Shown in pieces: positions 49,481-59,853 of a DNA stretch of 64,000 bases. Positions within the stretch are counted from its first letter, which is position 1. Each line of letters starts with the position of its first letter. The stretch is from Thermus caldifontis. GTDB taxonomy: Bacteria; Deinococcota; Deinococci; Deinococcales; Thermaceae. Both the position numbers and the translations under genes were made by a program. The notes beneath the pieces were generated by a model. The model was given only the letters and a program-made list of their open reading frames with translations, searched no databases and was not told the origin of the DNA. Where the stretch lies: the NCBI RefSeq assembly GCF_003336745.1, contig NZ_QGMX01000003.1, forward strand, positions 1 through 64,000. The letters are read 5' to 3'.

Positions 49481-50346
49481 AGGAGGAAACCCTAAGGCTT
49501 TCCCTCGCCACCCTCCTCTCTGGGGGGCATCTTCTTCTGGAAGACGTGCCCGGCACCGGCAAGACCACTTTCGCCAAGGCCTTGGCCCGGGTGCTGGGCC
49601 TTTCCTTTAGCCGCACCCAGATGACGCCCGACCTCCTGCCCCAGGACCTCACCGGGGTCTATCTCTACCGGGAAGGAAACCTGGTATGGCAAAAGGGGCC
49701 CATCTTCGCCCAGGTGCTTCTGGTGGACGAGCTCAACCGGGCCACCCCCAGGACCCAGTCCGCCCTCCTCGAGGCCATGGGGGAAAGCCAAGTAACCCTG
49801 GAAGGGAAAACCCACCCCTTGCCCGAGCCTTTTTTCGTTCTGGCCACGCAAAATCCCGTGGAAGAGGAGGGCACCTACCCTCTCCCCGTAGCCCAGCGGG
49901 ACCGGTTCACCGCCCGGCTTTCCCTAGGCTATCCCGACGAGAAAGCCCTCCTCCAAGCCCTCAAGGAAAAGGAGCCGCTAGAGGGCTTGGAGGCCGTGAC
50001 CCAAGGGGAGGAGATCCTGGCCCTGCGCCAGGAGGTGCGCCGGGTGCGGGTGGCGGAGGAGGTGCTGGACTACCTCCTGGCCTTGGCCGGCTGGCTCAGG
50101 AACCGGGAGGAAGTGCGGCTTGGGCCCTCCCCCAGGGCCCTGTTGCAGGTGGAGCGCCTGGCCCAGGCCCTGGCCCTTCTGCAGGAGCGAGGCTTTACCG
50201 TGCCCGAGGACATCAAGGAGGCCTTCCGGGCCGCCATCCCCCACCGCCTCCTCCTACGGCTGGAGGCGGAGCTAGCCGGAGCCAGCCCGGAAGGGCTGGT
50301 GGCGGAAGCCCTCAAGGCGGTTCCCGCCCCGGTGGAAAGGGCCTAG
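49432..50346 (+). CDS. MoxR-family AAA+ ATPase
   Basis: 304 aa. Walker A LLEDVPGTGKTTFAKALA, Walker B VLLVDELNRATPRTQSALLEAM, sensor LATQNPVEEEGTYPLP and AQRDRFTARL. MoxR ATPases act as chaperones for maturation of partner proteins, often von Willebrand or DUF58 proteins. It starts 49 nt inside the preceding gene and is followed after 15 nt by DUF58. Confidence 0.94.
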   Translation: MFLPRIQRALSGRVLLKEETLRLSLATLLSGGHLLLEDVPGTGKTTFAKALARVLGLSFSRTQMTPDLLPQDLTGVYLYREGNLVWQKGPIFAQVLLVDELNRATPRTQSALLEAMGESQVTLEGKTHPLPEPFFVLATQNPVEEEGTYPLPVAQRDRFTARLSLGYPDEKALLQALKEKEPLEGLEAVTQGEEILALRQEVRRVRVAEEVLDYLLALAGWLRNREEVRLGPSPRALLQVERLAQALALLQERGFTVPEDIKEAFRAAIPHRLLLRLEAELAGASPEGLVAEALKAVPAPVERA

Positions 50347-50361
50347 GAAAGGAAGGGCGCC

Positions 50362-51438
50362 GTGGCAGGGGTTTTGGGCCTTCTATCCCTCCTTCTCCTC
50401 CTCGCCCTTTGGCGGGCACCCCGGTTCGCCCAGGTCCGGGTCAAAGCCCAGGGCCTGGCCCCAGGTTTCCCCGGCCAGGAGGGAGAGGGGCAGGTGGCGG
50501 TGGAGGTCTGGGCCCCCCTTCCCCTTTTCTTCCGCCTGGAAAACCTCCCTGCGGCCCCCTTGGGCTTGGAACCCCGGGGGCTTTCCGGGATGGCCTGGGG
50601 GAAGATCCCGTTGACCCTGCCTCTTTCCTGCCGCTACCGCCGGCGGGGAGAGCATCCCCTACGCCTAATCCTCCGCTTAACCAGCCCCCTGGGCCTGGGG
50701 GAGAGGTTGCTCAGCCTGGAGGCAGGGAGGGTCTTGGTCTACCCCTCCCTGCGGCCCCTGCCGCCTTTTGAGCCCGCCCCCAGCTTCTTCCTGGAGGGAA
50801 GAGCCGAGCCCTTCGGCCTACCGGACCCCCTCGAGGCCAAGGGCCTCCGACCCTACCAGCCCGGGGATTCCTTGCGCCTCCTGGCCAAGCAGGCAAGCCT
50901 CCGGCAGGGGCGTCCCTTTGTGCGGGAGGTGGAAAAAAGCCTTCTGGGAGGCCTCTTCCTCCACCTGGACACCCAAAGCCTCCACCCCGCCTACCTGGAC
51001 CACGCGGCAAGCCTCGCCGCCTGGCTCCTCCTGCAGGCGGAAAAGAAAGGAGCCCAATACGGCCTTTCCGCAGGGGAGGTCCTCCCCTTAGGGCGGGGAA
51101 AGGCCCACCTGGTAAGGACCCTCTCGCTCCTAGCCCGCCTGCAACCTACCCCAGGCCCCTCCCTTCCCCCCAAGGCCCCTTTCGGGAGCACCTACTTCCT
51201 CATCAGCCAGGGGGCGGAGGAATCCTTCCTGGAGGCAACCCTAAGGGGAGCCGCCCAGGCCCGGCAGGGGGTCCTTCTTCTGCTTCCCGAGGGATACTTC
51301 CTCTACCCGGGGGAAAAGGGCCGGGTAGCCTTTGGCAAGACCCCGGGCCTGGCCCGGGCCCTGGCCATGAAGGGCCTTCTCCTGGCCCATGGGATAAGCC
51401 TCCGGGTGGTGCGGGGCCACCAGACCCTCACCTTATAA
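50362..51438 (+). CDS. DUF58 protein
   Basis: 358 aa with a hydrophobic N-terminal segment. The block [32 protein letters not shown] is the DUF58 signature. GTG start with GGAAGGG upstream. Last of the DUF4129-MoxR-DUF58 set; a transglutaminase-domain gene often found with these is absent. Role probably in the cell envelope, inferred from the family only. Confidence 0.88.
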   Translation: MAGVLGLLSLLLLLALWRAPRFAQVRVKAQGLAPGFPGQEGEGQVAVEVWAPLPLFFRLENLPAAPLGLEPRGLSGMAWGKIPLTLPLSCRYRRRGEHPLRLILRLTSPLGLGERLLSLEAGRVLVYPSLRPLPPFEPAPSFFLEGRAEPFGLPDPLEAKGLRPYQPGDSLRLLAKQASLRQGRPFVREVEKSLLGGLFLHLDTQSLHPAYLDHAASLAAWLLLQAEKKGAQYGLSAGEVLPLGRGKAHLVRTLSLLARLQPTPGPSLPPKAPFGSTYFLISQGAEESFLEATLRGAAQARQGVLLLLPEGYFLYPGEKGRVAFGKTPGLARALAMKGLLLAHGISLRVVRGHQTLTL

Positions 51439-51455
51439 AACCCCCCTCAACCCCC

Positions 51456-51484
51456 TTGACAAAAAGACGCGGGGGCAAAATAAT
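51456..51484 (+). promoter_or_regulatory. groESL promoter
   Basis: TTGACA (51456-51461), 17-bp spacer, AATAAT (51479-51484). Transcription would start near 51491, just before the CIRCE-like repeat. Confidence 0.7.
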
Positions 51485-51494
51485 AACCCTTGGT

Positions 51495-51521
51495 TTGACA
51501 CTCTCGGCCTTTGAGCGTCAA
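51495..51521 (+). promoter_or_regulatory. CIRCE-like operator of groESL
   Basis: TTGACACTC-N9-GAGCGTCAA, arms matching at 8 of 9 positions and the exact 9-9-9 layout of CIRCE (TTAGCACTC-N9-GAGTGCTAA). It lies between the start of transcription and the ribosome binding site. No HrcA gene is in the window. Confidence 0.65.
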
Positions 51522-51535
51522 AGGAGGGAGTGAGT

Positions 51536-51841
51536 ATGGCTGCGGAGGTGAAGACGGTGATCAAGCCCCTAGGCGACAGGGTTGTGGTGAAGAGGATTGA
51601 GGAGGAGCCCAAGACCAAGGGCGGCATCGTGCTCCCCGATACCGCCAAGGAGAAGCCCCAGAAGGGCAAGGTGATCGCGGTGGGCACGGGCCGCATCTTG
51701 GAGAACGGGCAGAAGGTGCCCCTCGAGGTCAAGGAGGGGGACATCGTGGTCTTCGCCAAATACGGCGGCACCGAGATCGAGATCGACGGCGAGGAGTACG
51801 TGATCCTCTCCGAGCGCGACCTTTTGGCGGTCCTGCAGTAA
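51536..51841 (+). CDS. groES: co-chaperonin GroES
   Basis: 101-aa lid of the chaperonin. [33 protein letters not shown] includes the mobile loop with GGIVLPD that docks on Gro[26 protein letters not shown] completes the fold. ATG at 51536 with AAAGGAGGGAG upstream; a GTG at 51530 also lies in frame. groEL follows 12 nt later. Confidence 0.96.
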   Translation: MAAEVKTVIKPLGDRVVVKRIEEEPKTKGGIVLPDTAKEKPQKGKVIAVGTGRILENGQKVPLEVKEGDIVVFAKYGGTEIEIDGEEYVILSERDLLAVLQ

Positions 51842-51850
51842 GGGAGGTGA

Positions 51851-53485
<1,635 letters not shown>

Positions 53486-53499
53486 AGTGGCAGGCTCAA

Positions 53500-53530
53500 G
53501 GGGCTGGGTCCAGACCCAGCCCCTTTTTTT
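53500..53530 (+). terminator. Rho-independent terminator of groESL
   Basis: GGGGCTGGGTC / GACCCAGCCCC, an 11-bp stem, then seven T. The stop codon of the convergent DUF2726 gene overlaps its T tract. Confidence 0.9.
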
Positions 53531-54062
53531 AACCCCTTCCTCCCTTCTTGCCCTCGCTCCCTTGGACTTGCGCCAAGTGGGCCTCCAGAAGATGCCGGAC
53601 TTCTTCCAAGGCGTACCCTTCTTTAACCCGCACCCGCATTAGGGATAGCCCCACCTGTCGTGCCAGGGCCTCCAGAAAACGGTCTCGCTCCCGGCGGTCT
53701 TCCCGTTGGTGACTTCGGTCGTCCAGCTCTATGGCCAAAAGGGGACGGGCGTCCTGGGCCCGCACAAGGAGAAAATCTATGTGTTTTGCCACCACCCGGT
53801 TTAAAGCTGCTTGCCGCTCCTTCCCCTCAGCATCTATATGGAGCAAGTCCGCCAAGCGCACCTTTGGCCACACCCTCACCCCTTCAGGCACCACCCTCTC
53901 TAGCACGCCAAGGAAGGAGCGCTCCGCCGGGGTAAGTACGGAATGCTTAAGGCGATACGGGAGGGAGGCGTCCCGCCCTCCTAGACCCTCTCTCTTACCC
54001 AGGGAGGCTAAGACGAAGATAACTAACCCCAAGAAAACCAGGGCGAAAAGGGGGCTTTCCAT
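53529..54062 (-). CDS. membrane-anchored DUF2726 protein
   Basis: 177 aa. One N-terminal hydrophobic helix (residues 4-20), then a domain with HIDFLLVRAQDARPLLAIELDDRSHQ, which matches DUF2726 and the D...E-x-D pattern of nuclease-like (restriction-fold) proteins. Function unknown. TATACT lies about 9 nt before the ATG. It converges on groEL and lies downstream of nothing on its own strand except dnaE's divergent neighbour region. Confidence 0.75.
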   Translation of the reverse strand: MESPLFALVFLGLVIFVLASLGKREGLGGRDASLPYRLKHSVLTPAERSFLGVLERVVPEGVRVWPKVRLADLLHIDAEGKERQAALNRVVAKHIDFLLVRAQDARPLLAIELDDRSHQREDRRERDRFLEALARQVGLSLMRVRVKEGYALEEVRHLLEAHLAQVQGSEGKKGGRG

Positions 54063-54124
54063 ACTAGTGACAGTATACGGGTTTCAGGAAGCCAATCTGA
54101 GGGCTGCCGAGTTCCAAGAAGCCT

Positions 54125-57100
54125 TCAAAAGGGCACCACCTCCTCCTTGGGGCTAGCCCCACCATTCCCCTGCAAAAAGGCCTCCCGGTCCGGCACCAGG
54201 TAGGCGCGGAAGCCTTCCTTCTCCAGGGCCTCCAAGACCCCTTCCCCCACCCGGGCTTCCCGCAAGGAAAGGATGGCCTCCCCAAAGGGCCCCTGGACCC
54301 TCAGGTAGAGGGGAAGCGGCCCAGGGTGCTCGTCCAGGATGCTCTTTAGGAGGGTGACGCCTCCCTCGTCCAAAAGGGCGTGGTCCACCTCCACCTCCAG
54401 GGCCCTGGGGGCCTCGGCCACCTCCTCGTGGGTCCAGGCAGCCTGGGCGATCACCCTAAGCCCCCCCTCCTCCCGTTCCACCTCCGCCAGGACCAAAAGA
54501 GGGGTGTCCTCCTTGAGCTTGGGGGAGACCCCCTCATAGGCCCGGCCGAAGGCCACCACCTCCAGGGCCCCGGTCTCGTCGGAGAGGGTAAAGCGGGCCA
54601 TCATCCCGCCGCTACGGGTGGGCTTGCGCACCACCTCCTCCACCATGCCCGCAAGGAGCACCCTGGCCCTTGGGGGAAGGCCCTGGATGAAATCGGCTAG
54701 CTCCTCCAAGGGGCAGCTGGCCACCTCCCTTAGCCCCGGGTAGCGGAGCACAGGGTGGCCAGAGACATAGATGCCCAAGGCCTCCTTCTCGTAGCGGAGC
54801 CGGGTGATCTCGTCCAGGGGCGGGGCCTCCAGCAAGGGGGGCTCCATGTACCCTTCCGCCTCGGCAAAAAGGCCCAACATCCCCGAGCGCGCCCGCTTTT
54901 GGCTTTCCGCCGCCCAGCGAAGGAGGGGTTCTAAGGAGGCGAGAAGCCTCGCCCTATCCCCAAAGGCGTCAAAGGCCCCCGCCTTGATGAGGGACTCGAG
55001 GGTGCGCTTGTTCACCACCTTCTCGTCCAGGCGCTTTAGGAAATCCCCCAGGCTCTTAAAGGGTCCACCCCGCTCCCTTTCCGCCAGGATGGCCTGGGCC
55101 GCCCCCTCCCCCACGTTCTTCACCGCGGAAAGGCCAAAGAGGATCTCCTCCCCCACCACCTTGAAGTCAAAGCCCGAGCGGTTGATGTCCGGGGGCAGGA
55201 CCTCAATGCCCATGGCCCGGGCGTCGCGGATGTACTCCGCCACCTTGTCGGAGTCGTGCCGCTCCACGCTGAGGAGGGCGGCCATGAACTCCACGGGGTA
55301 GTGGGCCTTCACGTAGGCGGTCTGGTAGGAAAGGAGGCTGTAGGCGGCGGCGTGGGAGTTATGGACGATGACATCCTCGGCCAGGAAGGTGTGGGTGCCC
55401 TCCACGGTGAGGTCGTAGACCTCCTCCTCCCCTAAGGGCTCTATGGCCTCCACCCGGTCCCAGTAGATCTCCGCCCCCGCCAGGCGCCAAAGGGCTAGGC
55501 TTCCCGTTAGGGCCGCAAGGCGCACCACCGTGGAACGGGAAAGCCCTAGACGGCCCTTGCCGGGCCGCAAAAGCCCCTGGGCCAAACCATGGGCCGCCAA
55601 AAAAGCCCCCTCCTTACCCCCGGAAACCTGGGCCAAAGCCTCCTTGACCAGAGGGAGGAAGGCCAGGGGCAGAATATCCTTGGTGCTCCTTCCCTCCCCC
55701 TTCCAGGAGGAAAGAAGCCCCTCTAAGTCCCGCTTCCTCTTGCCCAAGAGGTAAGGCCCCACCAGCCTGGCAAAACGCCAGGCCGCCTCCAGGCCCCCAA
55801 GCAGGTAGACCACATAGCCCTTTCGCCCCCCTCCATAGGGGAAATGCTTTTCCACCAGTCGGCTTTGCAGGCCCAGGCGAAGGAGAAGGTGTTGCACCCC
55901 TTGGGCCAGGGCCTGGGAAGCGGTGGCGTAGAAGATGAGCTTTCCCTTGGGATCCACTCCCCCATCCCCCATCCAAAGCCGCCCCAAAAGCCTTGCCACC
56001 CCCTCCAAGGGAAGGCCAAAGACCCTTTCGGGCAACCGCTTTTCCCTGGCGGAGAGGCCCATCAGGCCCATCTCCCGCAGAAACGCCTCCGCTTCCGAGG
56101 GCACCTTGCGGTTTTGCCGGCCCACATAGAGGTGGGCCACCCCCCGGCGCCAGACCAAGCGGGTACGGGTGTTGGCAAAGCCCGCCAAGGCCTCCTGCAT
56201 GGCCAAAAGCTCCTCTTCCGAGGAGGTGTAGAGGTAAAAGCCCGAAGGATGGCGAAGGTTTCCCTCGCTTAAGGCAAAGCCTAGGAGGTCCAGCTCATGG
56301 GGCCTCAAATCCTCCGAGGGTTGGTAGGGCAGGTACCGGGGTAGGGCAACGAAATCCCCTGGGCGAAGCCTCCCCAGCTCCCGCCAGCCTTCCGGGGTGT
56401 AGAGGGGGTGGTTGGCCGTGGCCTCGAGGACCCTTCCCGTGGCGGTGCGCAAGCGAAAGACCATGGCCCGGCCGCTGGGGAAGGCGGCCAGCACCCGTCT
56501 TGGCACCAGGCGCAAGGTGGCCTCATCCAGGGAAACCACCAAGACCCCCTTGGCCTCACCCCGCACCAGGGCCTCGATGGGTACGGGCTTCCCCGTGCGG
56601 TAGTCCACCACCCGGGTCCTTCCCGGCAGGCACTTGTTGAAGCCATAGTTGGCAAAAGCCTCCAGCATGTCAAAAAGCCGGTTGGCCTCCTCCTCGGGGA
56701 CGCCCCGTTCCTTGGCCCCCCGCACGAAGCGCTCCCGGTGCCTTTGCATCTCCTCCACTTTCTTCTTGCCCATGGCCCGGCGGAGGAGGTCCGCCTCCCC
56801 TAAGGAGTAGCCCGCCACCTGCGAGGCGATCTGCATGATCTGCTCCTGGTAGACGGGGATGCCGTAGGTCTCCTCCAGGATGGGCCTTAGGTACTTCTCC
56901 GCATGGGGGAACTCCGCATAGCTCACGGGCTCCTGGCCATGGTGGCGGCGGATGTAGGTGGGGATGTGCTCCATGGGCCCCGGGCGGTAGAGGGAGACCA
57001 AGGCGATGATGTCCTCGAGGCGCCTGGGCTTAAGCCCCCGCACCGTGGCCGTCATGCCCCCCGACTCCAGCTGGAAAACCCCCTTGGTCTCCCCCCGCGC

Positions 57101-59152
57101 CAAGAGGGCGAAGGTCTTGGGATCGTCCAGGGGCAGGCGGTCGTAGTCCAGCTCTACCCCCTTGGACTCCTTGACGATCTTCTTGGCCTCGTCCAGGAAG
57201 GTGAGGGTGCGCAGGCCCAAAAAGTCCATCTTCAAAAGCCCCAAGGCCTCCACCGCCCCCATGTCGTACTGGGTCACGGGCCGCCCCTCCTGGTCCCGCA
57301 TGAGGGGGACCAGATCCGTAAGGGGCTCTTGGGCGATCACCACCCCGGCGGCGTGCACGGAGGCGTGGCGGTTTAGGCCCTCCAGGCGCATGGCCACCTC
57401 TATGACCTCCCGCACCTTGGGGTCCTTTTCCATCTCCGCCTTCAGCTCCGGCACCAGCTCTATGGCCTCGGCCAGGGGCTTGGGCTTGCCGAACTGCACG
57501 GGGATCAGCTTGGCCAGCTCCTCCGCCTTCTTGTGGGGGATGCCGTAGACCCGGGCCACGTCCTTGAGGGCCGCCTTGGAGGCCAGGCTCCCGAAGGTGC
57601 CGATCTGGGCCACCTTGTCCTCCCCATACCGCTGGCGCACGTACTGGATTACCCGGTCCCGCTCCCGGTCGGAGAAGTCGGTGTCGATATCCGGCATGGA
57701 AACCCGCTCGGGGTTCAGAAAGCGCTCAAAGAGGAGGCCAAAGCGCAAGGGGTCGATGTTGGTGATGCCCACGGCATAGGCCACCAGGCTCCCAGCGGCG
57801 CTTCCCCGGCCTGGCCCCACGGAAACCCCATGGTCCCGGGCCCAGTTGATGTAGTCCTGCACGATAAGGAAGTAGCCGGGAAAGCCCATGCGCTCGATCA
57901 CGGAAAGCTCGTAAAGGGCCCGGTGCAAAATGGCCTCCGCCGTCCACTCCCGTACCCCTTCCAAAGGGGGCAACTGGGGCCGAAGGGCTTCCCAGGCCTC
58001 CCCCTCCACCTGGGCCAGGGCCTCCGCCAAAGCCTCCCCGTCCCCGTGAGGGGGGATACGGCCCAGAAGGCGGAAAACCTCCCGGTAAAACCCCTCGGTG
58101 ATCCGGTCCGGATACCGGGCAAGAAGCCCTTTGAAGGTGAGCTCCCGCAGGTACTGGGCCTCTTGCTTGCGCAAATCTGTTTGCCCTGCGGGCAAAGCAT
58201 CTTGCTTGCGCAAATCCGTTTGCCCTGCGGGCAAAGCACCGGTCCTGCCCTCGGGGAGGGGGAAGCGGGGGATGCGGTAGACCATCCTGTCCCCGATGGG
58301 GAGGTCCACGTTGCACATGCGGGCGATCTCCACCGTGTTGTCAAAGGGCTCGTCCCCCCATTCCTCCTCGGGGAGCATGGCCCGCATCTCCTCGGGGGTT
58401 TTCACGTAGAACTCGTCACAGGGGAAACGCCAGCGCTCGGGGTCGTCCAGGGTGCTCTTGGACTGGATGGCCAGGAGCACCTCGTGGGCCCGGGCATCCT
58501 CCTTTCTCACGTAGTGGCCATCGTTGGTGGCCACCATCCCCAGGCCGTACCTCTTGGCAAACTCCTTGAGGACCTGGTTCACCTTCCTTTGCTCAGGAAG
58601 GCCGTGGTTCTGGATCTCAAGGAAAAAGCGGTCGCCGAAGATGGCGAGGTACTCGTTGAGCCGGGCCTCGGCCAGGTCCAGGCGGTCTTGCAGGATGAAC
58701 TGGGGGATTTCCGCCCCCAGGCAACCGGAGAGGGCAATGAGCCCCTCCGAATGCTCCCGAAGAATCTCCCGGTCTATGCGGGGCTTCTCGTAAAAGCCTT
58801 CCAGGTAGGCCCGGCTGGCCAGGCGCACCAGGTTCTGGTAGCCCTTGAAATCCTTGGCAAGAAGCGTGAGGTGGAAGTAGCCTCCATCCAGGCCCTTACC
58901 CCTTTTGCGGTCAAAGCGGCTTTCCGCCGCCACGTAGGCCTCGTAACCGATGATGGGTTTGATCCCCATGGCGGTGGCCTTCTTGTAAAACTCCACCGCC
59001 CCGAAGAGGTTGCCGTGGTCGGTCATGGCCAAGGCGGGGTCTTCGGGGGAAACCTCCTTCACCCACTTCAGGAGATCGGAAAGCTTCGCCGCCCCGTCCA
59101 GGAGGGAGAACTGGGTGTGCTGGTGCAGGTGGGCGAACTTAAGGCGGCCCAT
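54125..59152 (-). CDS. dnaE: DNA polymerase III alpha subunit with intein and tandem insertion
   Basis: 1675 aa before splicing, about 1250 after removal of the intein. Domains: PHP (HLHQHTQFSLLDGAAKL at residue 8 on), palm with MPDIDTDFSDRERD catalytic Asp residues and KMDFLGL, fingers, HhH and a C-terminal OB domain (VLLAGMVEEVVRK). The intein occupies residues 841-1265 between FNK and SHAAAYS. Residues 305-330 are a tandem 13-residue insertion after LPEGRT. ATG at 59152 gives MGRLKFAHLHQH, the family N-terminus; TAGACT lies 7 nt upstream, suggesting leaderless translation. Confidence 0.97.
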   Translation of the reverse strand: MGRLKFAHLHQHTQFSLLDGAAKLSDLLKWVKEVSPEDPALAMTDHGNLFGAVEFYKKATAMGIKPIIGYEAYVAAESRFDRKRGKGLDGGYFHLTLLAKDFKGYQNLVRLASRAYLEGFYEKPRIDREILREHSEGLIALSGCLGAEIPQFILQDRLDLAEARLNEYLAIFGDRFFLEIQNHGLPEQRKVNQVLKEFAKRYGLGMVATNDGHYVRKEDARAHEVLLAIQSKSTLDDPERWRFPCDEFYVKTPEEMRAMLPEEEWGDEPFDNTVEIARMCNVDLPIGDRMVYRIPRFPLPEGRTGALPAGQTDLRKQDALPAGQTDLRKQEAQYLRELTFKGLLARYPDRITEGFYREVFRLLGRIPPHGDGEALAEALAQVEGEAWEALRPQLPPLEGVREWTAEAILHRALYELSVIERMGFPGYFLIVQDYINWARDHGVSVGPGRGSAAGSLVAYAVGITNIDPLRFGLLFERFLNPERVSMPDIDTDFSDRERDRVIQYVRQRYGEDKVAQIGTFGSLASKAALKDVARVYGIPHKKAEELAKLIPVQFGKPKPLAEAIELVPELKAEMEKDPKVREVIEVAMRLEGLNRHASVHAAGVVIAQEPLTDLVPLMRDQEGRPVTQYDMGAVEALGLLKMDFLGLRTLTFLDEAKKIVKESKGVELDYDRLPLDDPKTFALLARGETKGVFQLESGGMTATVRGLKPRRLEDIIALVSLYRPGPMEHIPTYIRRHHGQEPVSYAEFPHAEKYLRPILEETYGIPVYQEQIMQIASQVAGYSLGEADLLRRAMGKKKVEEMQRHRERFVRGAKERGVPEEEANRLFDMLEAFANYGFNKCLPGRTRVVDYRTGKPVPIEALVRGEAKGVLVVSLDEATLRLVPRRVLAAFPSGRAMVFRLRTATGRVLEATANHPLYTPEGWRELGRLRPGDFVALPRYLPYQPSEDLRPHELDLLGFALSEGNLRHPSGFYLYTSSEEELLAMQEALAGFANTRTRLVWRRGVAHLYVGRQNRKVPSEAEAFLREMGLMGLSAREKRLPERVFGLPLEGVARLLGRLWMGDGGVDPKGKLIFYATASQALAQGVQHLLLRLGLQSRLVEKHFPYGGGRKGYVVYLLGGLEAAWRFARLVGPYLLGKRKRDLEGLLSSWKGEGRSTKDILPLAFLPLVKEALAQVSGGKEGAFLAAHGLAQGLLRPGKGRLGLSRSTVVRLAALTGSLALWRLAGAEIYWDRVEAIEPLGEEEVYDLTVEGTHTFLAEDVIVHNSHAAAYSLLSYQTAYVKAHYPVEFMAALLSVERHDSDKVAEYIRDARAMGIEVLPPDINRSGFDFKVVGEEILFGLSAVKNVGEGAAQAILAERERGGPFKSLGDFLKRLDEKVVNKRTLESLIKAGAFDAFGDRARLLASLEPLLRWAAESQKRARSGMLGLFAEAEGYMEPPLLEAPPLDEITRLRYEKEALGIYVSGHPVLRYPGLREVASCPLEELADFIQGLPPRARVLLAGMVEEVVRKPTRSGGMMARFTLSDETGALEVVAFGRAYEGVSPKLKEDTPLLVLAEVEREEGGLRVIAQAAWTHEEVAEAPRALEVEVDHALLDEGGVTLLKSILDEHPGPLPLYLRVQGPFGEAILSLREARVGEGVLEALEKEGFRAYLVPDREAFLQGNGGASPKEEVVPF
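55358..56632 (-). other. DnaE intein with LAGLIDADG endonuclease
   Basis: 425 aa. It starts with Cys (CLPGRTRVVDY), has block B TANH at 72-75 and ends VIVHN with Ser as the +1 residue, so all splicing residues are present. Two LAGLIDADG-type motifs, LLGFALSEGN (116-125) and LLGRLWMGDGG (215-225), mark a homing endonuclease. The insertion point is in the conserved FNK/SHAAAYS segment, three residues after the cyanobacterial split DnaE intein site. Confidence 0.93.
58162..58239. repeat. two tandem 39-bp palindromic units inside dnaE
   Basis: Units 58162-58200 and 58201-58239 differ at two positions. Each contains the 8-bp palindrome TTGCGCAA and the hairpin TTTGCCC-TGC-GGGCAAA. On the dnaE strand each unit reads as 13 in-frame residues (ALPAGQTDLRKQ plus one Asp or Gly), inserted between GRT and EAQYL. 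Confidence 0.85.
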
Positions 59153-59192
59153 GGAGTCCAGTCTAGCAAGCGCCTGGCATCCCTCCGCCAGG

Positions 59193-59198
59193 TATAAT
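59193..59198 (+). promoter_or_regulatory. -10 box of the antitoxin-stub/cyclo-ligase operon
   Basis: Consensus TATAAT 8 nt before the ATG at 59207, so translation of the stub is probably leaderless. The spacer holds an inverted repeat CCTGGC-N8-GCCAGG (59173-59192), a possible operator. Confidence 0.55.
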
Positions 59199-59206
59199 CC
59201 AATGCA

Positions 59207-59296
59207 ATGATTGAGGACTTGGCCAACCCCATCAGCGCCACCGAGGCCCGGGTTCACTTTGGAGGGCATTACCGTGCGCTATGTAGAGCCCCATGA
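59207..59296 (+). pseudogene. truncated Phd-type antitoxin acting as leader ORF
   Basis: 29 codons. The first 19 residues, MIEDLANPISATEARVHFG, match the N-terminal DNA-binding strand-helix of Phd/YefM antitoxins (xSATEARxxFG); the rest of the family is lost and the frame ends with HYRALCRAP. The stop TGA overlaps the ATG of the cyclo-ligase-like gene (ATGA), which itself has no ribosome binding site. So the stub probably serves to bring ribosomes to the next gene. Confidence 0.6.
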
Positions 59297-59853
59297 CCTT
59301 GGGTGAACTTAGGGAAGAGGTCTGGAACACCCTGGCCCGCTACGACCTGGCCCTCCACCCCACGCCCCCCCACGGCCACCATCCCAACTTTCTGGGGGCT
59401 AAGAGGGCGGCGGAGCGCCTCCAAGCCACCCCCGAGTTCCAAAGGGCCAGGCTCATCCTGGTGGGGATGGATGCCGTCTTAAAACCCTTAAGGGAAGCGG
59501 CCCTAAGGGCGGGGAAAGCCCTCCTCCTCCCCCATCCCGACCGGCCGGGGGAGTTTTTGCTCCTTAAGGACCTGGACCCAAGGAGGCTCAAGCGGGTGCG
59601 GGAGGCCTACCGCTATGGGACAAAGGCCCGCCTCGAGGGCCAGCCCATAGACCTGGTGCTCATCGGGGCCGTGGCCGTGGACGAGGAGGGGGGCTGGGTG
59701 GGAAAGGGCTACGGCTTCCCCCAGGCCTGGCTTTCCGTGGACGCCCCCTTCGCCACCCTAGCCCATGCCCTCATGGTCTACGCCAAGTTGCCCGTGGAAC
59801 CCGAGCGCCGGGTGGACCTGATCGCCACCCCGGCGCGGCTCATCCGGCCCTAG
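59293..59853 (+). CDS. 5-formyltetrahydrofolate cyclo-ligase-like (MTHFSD-type) protein
   Basis: 186 aa. RLILVGMDAVLKPLREAALRAGKALLLP and DLVLIGAVAVDEEGGWVGKGYGFPQA follow the folate cyclo-ligase fold; the GKGYGF segment corresponds to the nucleotide-binding GxGxGY(Y)D, but lacks the Tyr-Asp pair, closer to MTHFSD-type relatives. Activity therefore uncertain. Its start is coupled to the antitoxin stub; its end overlaps korB by 4 nt. Confidence 0.8.
   Translation: MTLGELREEVWNTLARYDLALHPTPPHGHHPNFLGAKRAAERLQATPEFQRARLILVGMDAVLKPLREAALRAGKALLLPHPDRPGEFLLLKDLDPRRLKRVREAYRYGTKARLEGQPIDLVLIGAVAVDEEGGWVGKGYGFPQAWLSVDAPFATLAHALMVYAKLPVEPERRVDLIATPARLIRP

Noticed and set aside
58162..58239. Tandem repeat as a CRISPR array
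   Set aside because: Only two adjoining units without spacers, located inside a coding sequence and preserving the reading frame.
57533..59197. 554-codon frame opposite dnaE
   Set aside because: Antisense shadow of the conserved DnaE N-terminal region; no initiation signal and low-complexity translation.
59152..59269. DnaE start further upstream at 59269
   Set aside because: The upstream 39 codons are antisense to the Phd stub and are not DnaE-like; MGRLKFAHLHQH is the family start.
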